From assembly GCA_036498905.1 (NCBI GenBank), contig DASYER010000124.1, forward strand, positions 47,883 through 111,882: a stretch of DNA of 64,000 nucleotides. The letters run 5' to 3'. The DNA is from DAIDKA01 sp036498905. Its GTDB lineage: Bacteria > Pseudomonadota > Gammaproteobacteria > Steroidobacterales > Steroidobacteraceae. Numbering within the stretch: position 1 is the first letter of the stretch; each line of letters opens with the position of its first letter. The notes under the pieces were generated by a model, which did not search any database, was not told where the DNA came from, and saw only the letters and a program-made list of their open reading frames with translations. The translations under genes and the position numbers were made by a program. This document shows positions 34,708 through 43,587 of the stretch, in pieces.

Positions 34708-35883
34708 ATGGGTGAATCGCGTCGCATTGTGCTGCGAGCCTGCCTCGCGGCGGCCGCAGCGGGCCTGCTGGCGGCCAGTCCCAGCCCGAGCCCCGATCGC
34801 CAGGCACAGACACAAGCGCAGCTTCAGGCGTTGAAGGCCAGGATCACGGCCATCCGCGACAAAGTCAGCCAGGATGAAGTGGCATCCGATCGGGGCGCCG
34901 AGGCGCTGCAGGCCGCCGAAGTGTCGGTGGCGGCGGGGCGCGCGAAGCTGGCGGACCTGCGCCAGGAGCGCGCCGAGCGCAGCGCCCATCGGGCCAGCGT
35001 GGCCGCCGAGCAGCGCAGCCGCGAGGCTGCCGTGGCGCAAATGCGTGCGGGACTGGCGCAGCAGATGCGCGCGGCCTACATGATCGGCCGCCAGGAGCCC
35101 CTGAAGCTGCTCCTCAATCAGCAGGACCCGGCCACGGCGAGCCGGATGTTCGTCTACTACAGCTATTTCGGTCGCGCCCGCGCCGGCGTCATTGCGACGA
35201 TCGACACCGACATTCAGCAGCTGGCCGATCTCAACGCGCAGCTGGCGGCGGACGAGCAGCGACTGGAGAGCCTGCAGAGCGCCACGACTGATGAGGTGGC
35301 CCAACTGGAGGCGGCGCGCGCGCAGCGCGATGCGGCCCTGGTGGCCATCAAGGCCGACTCGCGCAACAGCGCACGGATGCTGCAGCGGCTGCAGGGTCAG
35401 CAGGCGGCACTGACCGCGCTGCTGGCCGACCTGAAGCGCGCCATGCAGCCTTTTCCCAGCGACGCGAGCGGTGCATTCGGCAATCTGCGGGGCCACCTGG
35501 CCTGGCCCGTCGGTGGGCGCCTCGCCGCCCGCTTCGGCCAGGTGCGCGCCGGCGGCCTGAAGTGGGACGGGATGCTGATCGATACCGAACGCGGTGCCGA
35601 AGTGCGTGCGATCTACCGGGGGCGGGTCATTTACGCCGACTGGCTGCCCGGCCTGGGCCTGCTCACCATCGTCGATCATGGCGATGGGTACCTGAGCCTC
35701 TACGGTCATAACGATCGACTTTACAAGGCGGTCGGCGACACCGTGGCAGCCGGCGAGGTGATCGCGGCCAGCGGCGACAGTGGCGGAAGCAGCCGGCCAC
35801 AGCTGTATTTCGAGATCCGCAAGGGCAGCCGCCCGCTCGACCCGGGTCCGTGGTTTCGCCAGGCCGCACCCGTCAGAAACTAG
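34708..35883 (+). CDS. EnvC-like murein hydrolase activator (degenerate LytM domain)
   Basis: A 391-residue exported protein: N-terminal signal-like segment (RIVLRACLAAAAAGLLAAS), long coiled coil (about 25-265) rich in Ala/Arg/Gln, then a LytM/M23 fold (about 285-391). The M23 metal ligands are missing: the usual H-x-G-x-D is replaced by KWDGMLID and the H-x-H by QLYFE. This is the state of EnvC, which activates amidases AmiA/AmiB at the division site instead of cutting peptidoglycan. Divergent from the yibN block. Confidence 0.9.
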   Translation: MGESRRIVLRACLAAAAAGLLAASPSPSPDRQAQTQAQLQALKARITAIRDKVSQDEVASDRGAEALQAAEVSVAAGRAKLADLRQERAERSAHRASVAAEQRSREAAVAQMRAGLAQQMRAAYMIGRQEPLKLLLNQQDPATASRMFVYYSYFGRARAGVIATIDTDIQQLADLNAQLAADEQRLESLQSATTDEVAQLEAARAQRDAALVAIKADSRNSARMLQRLQGQQAALTALLADLKRAMQPFPSDASGAFGNLRGHLAWPVGGRLAARFGQVRAGGLKWDGMLIDTERGAEVRAIYRGRVIYADWLPGLGLLTIVDHGDGYLSLYGHNDRLYKAVGDTVAAGEVIAASGDSGGSSRPQLYFEIRKGSRPLDPGPWFRQAAPVRN

Positions 35884-35990
35884 TTTATGTTGCGTTGCAG
35901 CATAAACCCCGTTCGAGAGGTCGCGGCGCGCAGCGTAAGACATTGCGCAATTCGCCAACTGGCGCATGGTCCTCGGCCCGCGCATTTGCG

Positions 35991-38273
35991 ATGTTTAAGG
36001 CTATGACCCGAGCGGTTTCGAAGGACCTGAATAACGAGGGATGGGGATGGCTGGAGCCATTCTCACAATTGTTCCGCGCGATGATGCCGCGCGCCGCGAC
36101 GATCGCCGTGTACAACGCCGCGGGTCGCCTGCGCTGGTCGAATGACTCGACCATGGGGCCGGATCTGACCAGCCGCGTGGATGCCATGCTGCCGGTCGCA
36201 CACGATCGCAGTTCCGGTGAGGGCACGCTCGAACTGCTGGGCGAACAACCGGCGTACCTGTTCTGGATCCGCGCCGACACCGGTGTGCTGCTGGCGGTGG
36301 TCGCCGTGCTGACGCGTCCGGCCCCGAACGAGGCCGAACCGCGCACTTTCTCCTTCACCCATTCCCTGCTGCGCCCGGCCCTTGACTGCCTGCGCCGCGA
36401 ACTGCTTGCGATGCACACCATCGAGGACCTGCGGACCTCGATCGGTGAACTCGATGAGGATCTGGATCTGCTGCTGGCGGATGCCGCGGACGCCAACATG
36501 GCTCCCGACGGCGCCGATGAACTGAAGAACCTGCTGCAAAGAATGGTCGGTCACCTCAAGTGCACGGTGGCCGCGCTGATCGTTCCGGAGAAGGGCATCG
36601 CGCTGGTGCGCGGCGCCAGCGATTTGAAGTCCGACGGGCAGCTCATCGCGCGCGCCCACCGCCAGCTGCTGCAGATCGCCAATGCCAACACGCATCCGGT
36701 CATTCTCAATGACACGCACAGCGGCCCATTGGCGAACGTGATTTCCTGCCGCGCGCTGGTGTGTCCGGTGCGCAGTGGTGCGGGGCGCGGCATGGGCGTG
36801 CTGGCCCTGCTGCGCGATCCGCTGACCCAGGAATTCGTCGCGCGCGACGGCCGGGTGGCGGAGATCCTCGCGCGTCGCGCCGCGGTCGTGGTCGCGGGTC
36901 ATTACGATGCACTGAGCGGCCTGTATACGCGCAGCGCCTTTGAACAGCGCGTCCGTTCGATCGTCGCCGAGCGCACCCTCAACAGCACGCCGTGGAGTGC
37001 GCTGTATGTGAACTGCGATCGCCTGCACGTCATCAATGACAACCACGGCATGCACGTGGGCGACACGGTCATCGGGCAATTGGGCGAACTGATACGGGGC
37101 CGTCTGCCGCCCGGCGCACTCGCCGCGCGCATTTCGGGTGACCGCTTCACGGTGCTGCTGCCCACCGAGGTCGATGACGCGAGCCGCTTCGCCGAATCAC
37201 TGCGCGCCGGCGCGGAGATGCTCAGTGCGCTGCATCCGGGGCAGGACATCAGCATCACGATCAGCATCGGCGTCGCACCGCTCGAAAACGGTCGTGGCGG
37301 GGAGCTGGCGCATTCGCTGGCGGCCGCGGAGACCGCCTGCAAGGCCGCCAAGGATCGCGGGCGCAACCGCGTCGCGACCTATCAGGTCGCCGACCAGAGC
37401 ATCATCCGCAGATTCTCCGACATCGACGTCGTGACGCGCGTGCGCGAGGCGCTTACCCATGACCGGCTGCGGCTCGTGGCCCAGGCGGTAACTCCCTTCA
37501 AGGAATCGGCGCACAAGCCGCCGCACTTTGAGCTGCTGCTGCGCATGATCGGGCGCGACGGCGCGACCTTAGGCCCCGACACCTTCCTGTCGGCGGCCGT
37601 TCGCTACCAGATGATGGCCGATATCGACCGCTGGGTCGTCAAGCGCGCGATCGACCTGCTCAAGCCCCATGCGGCCGCATTGCAATCCCGTCCATGCGTC
37701 TTCTCCATCAATTTCTCCGGCCAGTCGCTCGGCGATGATGAGTTCCCGGATTTCCTGTTCGACAGCGTGCAGAAGAGCGGCATCAATCCGAAGGTCTTCT
37801 GTTTCGAGCTCACCGAAAACGCGACGATTCTGAACCTGTCGCGTGCCGAAGTGGTGATGCGCCGCCTGCGGCGCATGGGCTGCGAGGTGGCGCTGGATGA
37901 CTTCGGAACAGGTCTGTGTTCCCTGTCCTATCTTCGCCAGCTGCCGGTCACGATGCTGAAGATCGATGGCAGTTTCGTGCGCGATGTCATGCGCGACCCG
38001 CGCGCCGACAGCATGGTTCAGGTCATCGCCCAGCTGGCGCGCACCATGTCACTGGACACCGTCGCGGAGTATGTGGAAACTGACGAGATCCGCGATCGGA
38101 TTGCACAGCATGGCGTGGACTACGCGCAAGGCTATGCCATCGGCCGGGCCGAATCCTTCGAGGATCTGCTGCAGTCGCTGCCCCAGCTCAACGGGGGGGG
38201 TGCGACGATTGCCACGACAGCCGCGCAGTTGCCCCCGGAATTGCCCGCGGTGGTGGCAGTCGGCAGCGGCTGA
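35991..38273 (+). CDS. GAF-GGDEF-EAL cyclic-di-GMP protein with degenerate GGDEF motif
   Basis: A 760-residue protein. An N-terminal region without a named domain (1-165) is followed by a GAF-like domain (about 175-310), a GGDEF domain (about 315-460) and an EAL domain (about 485-740). Where the diguanylate cyclase motif GGDEF should be, it reads SGDRF, so synthesis is unlikely. The EAL side keeps key residues: FELLLRM, FSINFSGQSLGD, CFELTENA, ALDDFGTGLC, MLKIDGSFV, VAEYVET, and YAQGYAIGR. A functional c-di-GMP phosphodiesterase is likely, perhaps with GTP as GGDEF effector. Start ATG 35991, with ATG 36003 as alternative. Confidence 0.9.
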   Translation: MFKAMTRAVSKDLNNEGWGWLEPFSQLFRAMMPRAATIAVYNAAGRLRWSNDSTMGPDLTSRVDAMLPVAHDRSSGEGTLELLGEQPAYLFWIRADTGVLLAVVAVLTRPAPNEAEPRTFSFTHSLLRPALDCLRRELLAMHTIEDLRTSIGELDEDLDLLLADAADANMAPDGADELKNLLQRMVGHLKCTVAALIVPEKGIALVRGASDLKSDGQLIARAHRQLLQIANANTHPVILNDTHSGPLANVISCRALVCPVRSGAGRGMGVLALLRDPLTQEFVARDGRVAEILARRAAVVVAGHYDALSGLYTRSAFEQRVRSIVAERTLNSTPWSALYVNCDRLHVINDNHGMHVGDTVIGQLGELIRGRLPPGALAARISGDRFTVLLPTEVDDASRFAESLRAGAEMLSALHPGQDISITISIGVAPLENGRGGELAHSLAAAETACKAAKDRGRNRVATYQVADQSIIRRFSDIDVVTRVREALTHDRLRLVAQAVTPFKESAHKPPHFELLLRMIGRDGATLGPDTFLSAAVRYQMMADIDRWVVKRAIDLLKPHAAALQSRPCVFSINFSGQSLGDDEFPDFLFDSVQKSGINPKVFCFELTENATILNLSRAEVVMRRLRRMGCEVALDDFGTGLCSLSYLRQLPVTMLKIDGSFVRDVMRDPRADSMVQVIAQLARTMSLDTVAEYVETDEIRDRIAQHGVDYAQGYAIGRAESFEDLLQSLPQLNGGGATIATTAAQLPPELPAVVAVGSG

Positions 38274-38318
38274 ACCGATCGCGTCGATCCGCGTTGCCTG
38301 ATTTTCTAAGGTCGAGCC

Positions 38319-38984
38319 TTGGGCACACTGCATTTTCTGATCGACACCTTCCTGCATCTCGACCGTCATCTGGGCGCCGTGATTGCCATGTATCACGCCT
38401 GGATATACGGCATCGTGTTCGTGCTCATCTTTGCCGAGACCGGACTGGTGGTAACCCCGTTCCTGCCGGGTGATTCCCTGCTGTTCGCCATCGGCGCGCT
38501 GGCCGCGGTGGATACCACCGGAACCTTGCGCGCACCGCTGATGTGGGTACTGGTGTGCGTCGCCGCGATCCTCGGCAACACCAGCAACTATGCGATCGGC
38601 CGCGCCATCGGTCCGCGCGCATTCGCGGGCCGCTTCCGCCTGCTCAAGCCCGAACACCTGCAGCGCACCGAGGCGTTCTTCGCCCGCCACGGTGCGCTCA
38701 CCATCCTGCTGTCGCGTTTCCTGCCGCTGCTGCGCACGTTCGCGCCCTTCGTGGCCGGTGTCGGCCGCATGCGCTATGTGAGTTTCCAGGGCTACAACAT
38801 CGCCGGCGGCATTGCCTGGGGAACGCTTTTCATCTGGGGCGGTTTCCTGTTCGGCAACATCCCGCTGGTGAAGAACAATTTCGGGCTGGTGACCCTGGGA
38901 ATCATCGCCGTGTCGCTGTTGCCGCTGGTGTGGGCAGTGGCCAACGAGCGACTGGCCGGCGCCCGGCGCGCGTCTGCGCCTTAA
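38319..38984 (+). CDS. DedA family membrane protein
   Basis: A 221-residue membrane protein of the DedA/VTT fold. It includes ETGLVVTPFLPGDSLLFAIGAL, GNTSNYAIGRAIG and RFLPLLRTFAPFVAGVGRM, the conserved re-entrant-loop arginines of the family. DedA proteins act as flippases or transporters for phospholipid or undecaprenyl phosphate. No ATG fits; TTG at 38319 with an AAGG ribosome site gives MGTLHFLIDTF. Its stop overlaps that of the convergent response regulator by TTAA. Confidence 0.93.
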   Translation: MGTLHFLIDTFLHLDRHLGAVIAMYHAWIYGIVFVLIFAETGLVVTPFLPGDSLLFAIGALAAVDTTGTLRAPLMWVLVCVAAILGNTSNYAIGRAIGPRAFAGRFRLLKPEHLQRTEAFFARHGALTILLSRFLPLLRTFAPFVAGVGRMRYVSFQGYNIAGGIAWGTLFIWGGFLFGNIPLVKNNFGLVTLGIIAVSLLPLVWAVANERLAGARRASAP

Positions 38985-39919
38985 GTCTCCGCCACGGTCA
39001 CGAGATTGCGCCCCTCGCGCTTGCTGCGATAGAGCGCGGCATCGGCCCGGCGCAGCAGCGCTTCGGCAGCCGCGGCGTTGGGTTCAGCGCCGCCCGCCAA
39101 TGCGGCGACGCCGAAACTCGCGGTGAATTTCAATTCACCGGCGTCGGTGGCAAGCGCACCGTGCTCGCACAGCCTGCGAATCTTCTCCGCCACTGCCACG
39201 GCCGCGGCCAGATCCGTATCCGGCAGCACCACCACGAACTCCTCGCCACCGTAGCGCGCCACCCAGTCCACGTTCTCGCGGATCGCGCCGCGCGCGAACG
39301 CGACAAAGGCTCTGAGCACCTCATCGCCCACCTGGTGACCATGCCGGTCGTTGATCGATTTGAAGAAATCCAGGTCCGCGAGAATGGCCGAAAGGGCCTG
39401 CGGTCCGCGTCGCGCCTGCTCGACCTCGTGGATGATCTGTTCATTGAGGTAACGGCGGTTGTAGGTGTTTACCAGCGGATCGATGATGGAAAGGCGCTGG
39501 ATCTGGGCGTTGGCATCGCGCAGCGACTGTTCGAGCTGCACGATGCGTCGCCCCGCCGCCAGGCGCGCGAGCAGCTCCGCCTCATCGGCGGGCTTGCGCA
39601 CATAGTCGTCTGCGCCGGCTTCGAGGCCGATCACGACACTGCGCGTGGCGATCTGGCCGGTCAGCAGCAGGATGTACAGATATCCGGGCAGCCGGGCCGC
39701 GCGCACCTTGCGGCACAGCGTGGGACCATCCATGCCGGGCATTTCCCAATCGGTCACCAGTAGCTGGAAACGTCCGGTGGCAAGTTGCTCGAGGGCCGTC
39801 GCACCATCCCCCGCGGTTTCGACCTCGTAGCCACCACGCCGCAGCATGCGCTGCGTGAGCATCCGCTGAGTGGGCTCGTCCTCCACCAGCAGCAGACGCA
39901 GTGGCGCCGGCGTGCTCAC
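38981..39919 (-). CDS. Response regulator with GGDEF diguanylate cyclase output
   Basis: A 312-residue protein (GTG start at 39919, GTGA overlap with the kinase stop). Receiver domain about 5-120 with phospho-Asp in LLVTDWEMPGMDG; output GGDEF domain about 145-305 with active motif RYGGEEFVVVLP. The product-binding I-site in front reads RENVD instead of RxxD five residues before the motif, so it is one residue out of register. It probably makes c-di-GMP when phosphorylated by the coupled hybrid kinase. Confidence 0.93.
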   Translation of the reverse strand: MSTPAPLRLLLVEDEPTQRMLTQRMLRRGGYEVETAGDGATALEQLATGRFQLLVTDWEMPGMDGPTLCRKVRAARLPGYLYILLLTGQIATRSVVIGLEAGADDYVRKPADEAELLARLAAGRRIVQLEQSLRDANAQIQRLSIIDPLVNTYNRRYLNEQIIHEVEQARRGPQALSAILADLDFFKSINDRHGHQVGDEVLRAFVAFARGAIRENVDWVARYGGEEFVVVLPDTDLAAAVAVAEKIRRLCEHGALATDAGELKFTASFGVAALAGGAEPNAAAAEALLRRADAALYRSKREGRNLVTVAET

Positions 39920-42648
39920 GGAAAATGCACTTCGATGACACTGGCGCATTCGTCCAGGGTCGCCTGCAGCTGCTCCACCACCCCGACCAGCTCGGGGAAG
40001 GGTTCGACCATGGCCGTGTGCTCCAATGCCAGGCACAGATCGGTGATGCGTCGGGCGCACACGCTGCCGGCGCCGCCCTTCAGCTTGTGGGCGATGGCCT
40101 TGAGCTGTGTGCGGTCCTCGGCCGCAGCGGCCTGGCGCAGTTCCACGATCAGTCGGGTGCTGCTGGCCATGAAAGTGCGGCACAGCTCGGCCATGAACTG
40201 CGGATCATCGCCGACCAGGCTCTGCAGTCGCTCGATGTCGAGCGCGGGGGAGAGCATACGCAGCGGCTGGGTGCTGGTGGTATCCCGCGTCGGGGCACGG
40301 GGATCGCCGAGTCCGTGACGATCGAGAATCTCGCGCAGCCGTCGCGGCTGCAGGGGTTTGGTCAGCAGTCCATCCATCCCGGCGGCGCGGCACCGATCCA
40401 CTTCATCGGTCATGTCGCTGGCGGTGAGGGCGACGATCGGGACACGGCGCCTGCCCGCCTCCGCACGTCGTATTTCGCGGCACGCCGTGAGGCCGTCGAT
40501 GATGGGCATCTGCACGTCCATGAGCACCAGGTCGAAATCCGACTGCGCGCAGCATTCCACGGCACGCAGACCGTTGTCGGCGACTTCCACCTTGCAGCCC
40601 AGCCGCTGCAGGAAGCGACGCGTCACCTGCTGGTTGACGATGTTGTCCTCGGCGACCAGTACCCGGCCGCGGTAATGGCCGTGGACTTTCTCGGCGGCCA
40701 GGGAACTGCGCGTGACGAGCTGGGAATGCGAGCCGCTTTGGTTGGTGGTCTCGAGCACTCGCTCGACGCAGGCGCGCAGTTCACGACCGCGTACCGGCTT
40801 GGTCAGATAACCGGCAAAGCCCAGATCGGCGAGCCTTCGCGTGCTGCCGTGCCGGTCGAGCGAGGTGAGCAGTACCAGCGGGACCGGCGCCAGCGCCGCA
40901 TCATTCTTCAATGTCTGGGCGAGCCAGCCGCCGTCGGCATCCGGCATCTGATCGTCGGCGATGATGAGATCGAAGGGCGTCCCCGCCGCCGCGGCCCGCT
41001 GCAACAGCCCGACCACATCCCCGGCACGGCCGGCGGTCGCGACGAAATGGCCCGCGGGCAGCAGCTGTCCGCGCAGCACGCGCCGGTTCGTATCATTGTC
41101 ATCCACGACCAGGATGCGGCGACTGACGGCTGCGTGCGGCGATTCGACCAGGCGCTCCGGGGTGGTGTTGAGCGCCTCGCAGGGCAGCGTCACCGAGAAT
41201 GTCGTGCCGACCCCGGGGCTGGATGCGACGCTGACCGTGCCGCCCATCAACTCGCACAGGCGTTTGACGATCGAGAGGCCAAGGCCGGTGCCCCCGAAGT
41301 GGCGCGTGGTGGAGGCATCCGCCTGCGCAAAGGGCTGGAACAGCTTCTCGATCACTTCCGGTGCCATCCCGGCGCCGGTGTCGCGTACTTCGAAGTGCAG
41401 CAGCACGCGATCGCTGCGCGTGCCGACGTTGTGCACCTCGATGACGACTTCTCCGGCCTGGGTGAACTTGATGGCGTTGCCCGCCAGGTTGGTGAGGATC
41501 TGGCGCAGGCGGTGCGGATCGCCGAGCACGCACTCCGGAGTTGCCGCATCGACGTTGACGATGAATTCGAGGTTCTTCGCCGCGGCCTGCACCGCCATCA
41601 TCGTGCCGACATCCTCGACGCAATCGCGGACATCCATCTCCACGGATTCCACTTCCAGGCGTCCGGCTTCGATCTTGGAGAAGTCGAGAATGTCGTTGAG
41701 TATTCCCAACAGCGAGGTCGCCGAAGTACGGATGGTCTCGGCGTACTCGTGCTGCACCGGATTGAGCGAGGTGTCGAGCAGCAGCTCGGTCATGCCCAGC
41801 ACGCCATTCATCGGCGTGCGGATCTCATGACTCATGTTGGCGAGGAAGGCGCTCTTGGAGCGATTCGCCGCCGAGGCTTCCTCGGTGGCGGCAACCAGCG
41901 CGGCGCGGGCCTTCAGTTGCGCCGTGATGTCCTGGATGGAGCCAGAGAAATGCGTTGGCGTCCCGCCCGCATTGCGTTCGCAGCGGCCCCGCGAGCGCAC
42001 CCAGCGGGTCTCGCCGCTGCGATGGCGCACCGGGAACACCACATCAAACGGCGTGCCGTGCGCGGTGTGCCGACGCGCTGCGTCCTCGACCGAATAGCGT
42101 TCGGCGGCCGGCGTCAGTTCCAGGATGCTGTGCGGGAAGCGTTCGTCGGGACCGTAGCCGAGCATTTCGCGCACGCTCGGTGAGTACCAGGTGGCGCCGC
42201 CGATCAGGTCGTATTCAAACAATCCGTCGCTGCTGCCCCCCACGGCGCGCTCGAAGCGCGCCCGTATTTCGCGCAGCTCGACCTGCGCCATGCGCTCATC
42301 GCGCTCAGCTACATGCTGACGCGTGACATCCTGTACCGCGCCGCGCAGCCGCACCGCGCGATCACCGACGACTTCCGGGTCGCCGACGCAGCGCACCCAA
42401 AGCTGTGCCCCGTCGCGGCGGGTGGCCGGCAGCGTCAGATCGAAGGCCTTGCCGTGGGTGACAGCCTCCCGAAAGGCAGCGGCGATCCCCGGTCCCAGTG
42501 CCGTGGCCGGGTCCATGCCGAAAATCCGCCGTGCCTGGATGGACCACAGCGGCGTCATCGTCTCGACATCGAGTTCCCAGGCGCCCAGGCCCGTCATGTC
42601 GGCAATGATGTCGAGCAGATGCGCGCTAATCGGTGTGATGGGCTGCAA
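39916..42648 (-). CDS. Hybrid sensor histidine kinase: PAS-PAS-HisKA-HATPase-REC-REC-Hpt
   Basis: A 910-residue kinase without transmembrane spans, so probably a cytoplasmic sensor. Domains in order: PAS about 5-115, PAS about 130-245, HisKA with phospho-His 274 in SHEIRTPM, HATPase about 380-490 (GTGLGLSIVKRL), first receiver about 510-625 (likely phospho-Asp 565), second receiver about 662-780 (Asp 711), Hpt about 805-905 (His 854 in AHKLKGGAGS). This full relay ends in a response regulator whose start overlaps its stop. Signal unknown; PAS domains could bind a small molecule or haem. Confidence 0.93.
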   Translation of the reverse strand: MQPITPISAHLLDIIADMTGLGAWELDVETMTPLWSIQARRIFGMDPATALGPGIAAAFREAVTHGKAFDLTLPATRRDGAQLWVRCVGDPEVVGDRAVRLRGAVQDVTRQHVAERDERMAQVELREIRARFERAVGGSSDGLFEYDLIGGATWYSPSVREMLGYGPDERFPHSILELTPAAERYSVEDAARRHTAHGTPFDVVFPVRHRSGETRWVRSRGRCERNAGGTPTHFSGSIQDITAQLKARAALVAATEEASAANRSKSAFLANMSHEIRTPMNGVLGMTELLLDTSLNPVQHEYAETIRTSATSLLGILNDILDFSKIEAGRLEVESVEMDVRDCVEDVGTMMAVQAAAKNLEFIVNVDAATPECVLGDPHRLRQILTNLAGNAIKFTQAGEVVIEVHNVGTRSDRVLLHFEVRDTGAGMAPEVIEKLFQPFAQADASTTRHFGGTGLGLSIVKRLCELMGGTVSVASSPGVGTTFSVTLPCEALNTTPERLVESPHAAVSRRILVVDDNDTNRRVLRGQLLPAGHFVATAGRAGDVVGLLQRAAAAGTPFDLIIADDQMPDADGGWLAQTLKNDAALAPVPLVLLTSLDRHGSTRRLADLGFAGYLTKPVRGRELRACVERVLETTNQSGSHSQLVTRSSLAAEKVHGHYRGRVLVAEDNIVNQQVTRRFLQRLGCKVEVADNGLRAVECCAQSDFDLVLMDVQMPIIDGLTACREIRRAEAGRRRVPIVALTASDMTDEVDRCRAAGMDGLLTKPLQPRRLREILDRHGLGDPRAPTRDTTSTQPLRMLSPALDIERLQSLVGDDPQFMAELCRTFMASSTRLIVELRQAAAAEDRTQLKAIAHKLKGGAGSVCARRITDLCLALEHTAMVEPFPELVGVVEQLQATLDECASVIEVHFP

Positions 42649-42754
42649 CCTTGAGCTTCAGTGACTGGACTGTGTCATAGACGGTCGAGTGAACTTATGA
42701 GCGCCGTCACAAACCGGGTGCTGCATCACACCTCTTGCGTGGCACAATCCGCCT

Positions 42755-43201
42755 ATGAGCGGACGCACTCGAGGATACGCCCACCGGGTCGACATTGCGG
42801 CGGGGGCGGCAGATGTCTGGAAGGCCCTGACGGACACCGAGTGTCTGCGCAAATGGTGCTCCCCGGAGGCGCAGATCAGCGCCCGCGAGGGCGGAGTGTT
42901 CCGGGCGTCCGTCGATCGGGTCACGGAGCTGGAAGCCCACATCGACGTGCTGCTGCCGCAGCGCCGCATGCGCCTGATCTACCTGCCATCACAGGATCTG
43001 CCGCAGCAGGGCAGCGCAATCATCGATGACTTCATGCTCGATGATACGGATGCCGGCAAGACCGTGGTGCGGCTGCTGGGTTCGGGCTTTCCGGCCAACC
43101 GCGAATCGGACAAGGCCTATCTGCGCCTGCGCACCGGTTGGGAGCGCGCGATTGCCAGACTGAAGGTGCTCGTCGAGCAGATGGTGAAGGAGAACGCCTG
43201 A
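42755..43201 (+). CDS. SRPBCC (START/AHSA1-like) family protein
   Basis: A 148-residue small ligand-binding or co-chaperone fold. It starts with HRVDIAAGAADVWKALTDTECLRKWCSPEAQI, the AHSA1-type signature, and ends in a long C-terminal helix (ERAIARLKVLVEQMVKE). Ligand unknown. It is divergent from the hybrid kinase and overlaps the next gene (TGATG). Confidence 0.9.
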   Translation: MSGRTRGYAHRVDIAAGAADVWKALTDTECLRKWCSPEAQISAREGGVFRASVDRVTELEAHIDVLLPQRRMRLIYLPSQDLPQQGSAIIDDFMLDDTDAGKTVVRLLGSGFPANRESDKAYLRLRTGWERAIARLKVLVEQMVKENA

Positions 43202-43578
43202 TGGCCGGTTTCCTGTTCCGTGCCGTGCTCTGCATGGTCGGATTGTGGATCGCGACGCGCTGGGTCAGCGGTATCCGGATCGATGACGCTCAGACACTGG
43301 TACTCGCCGCCGTCGTACTGGGTGTGGTCAATGCCATCGTCCGTCCCATCGCGGTGATCCTCACCTTTCCCCTCACCCTGCTGACCCTCGGATTATTCCT
43401 GCTGGTGGTGAACGCCGGCATGCTCGGCCTGACCGCATGGCTGCTGCGCGGCTTCCATGTGGCGGACTTCCGCGCGGCGTTGCTGGCGAGCCTGATCGTC
43501 AGTGTGACGGGGTGGATCGGCTCCATGTTCATCGGCGGCCGCGGCCGATTCGAGGTCTACGCCCACCGTCGCCCCTGA
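43201..43578 (+). CDS. Phage holin family 4-like small membrane protein (PF04020 type)
   Basis: A 125-residue protein with four hydrophobic segments (about 5-20, 30-45, 53-75, 93-113), including VRPIAVILTFPLTLLTLGLFLLVVNAGML, characteristic of the ubiquitous DUF360-type family. Despite the name it is a chromosomal family of unknown role, not a prophage sign here. Start ATG 43201 overlaps the SRPBCC stop. Confidence 0.9.
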   Translation: MAGFLFRAVLCMVGLWIATRWVSGIRIDDAQTLVLAAVVLGVVNAIVRPIAVILTFPLTLLTLGLFLLVVNAGMLGLTAWLLRGFHVADFRAALLASLIVSVTGWIGSMFIGGRGRFEVYAHRRP

Positions 43579-43587
43579 GCAGGCGCC

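Noticed and set aside
39901..42183. 760-residue ORF on the plus strand
   Set aside because: It is antisense to the hybrid kinase, whose domains are unambiguous.
43201..43578. Prophage sign because of a holin-family protein
   Set aside because: The family is a widespread chromosomal membrane protein, and no other phage gene is near.
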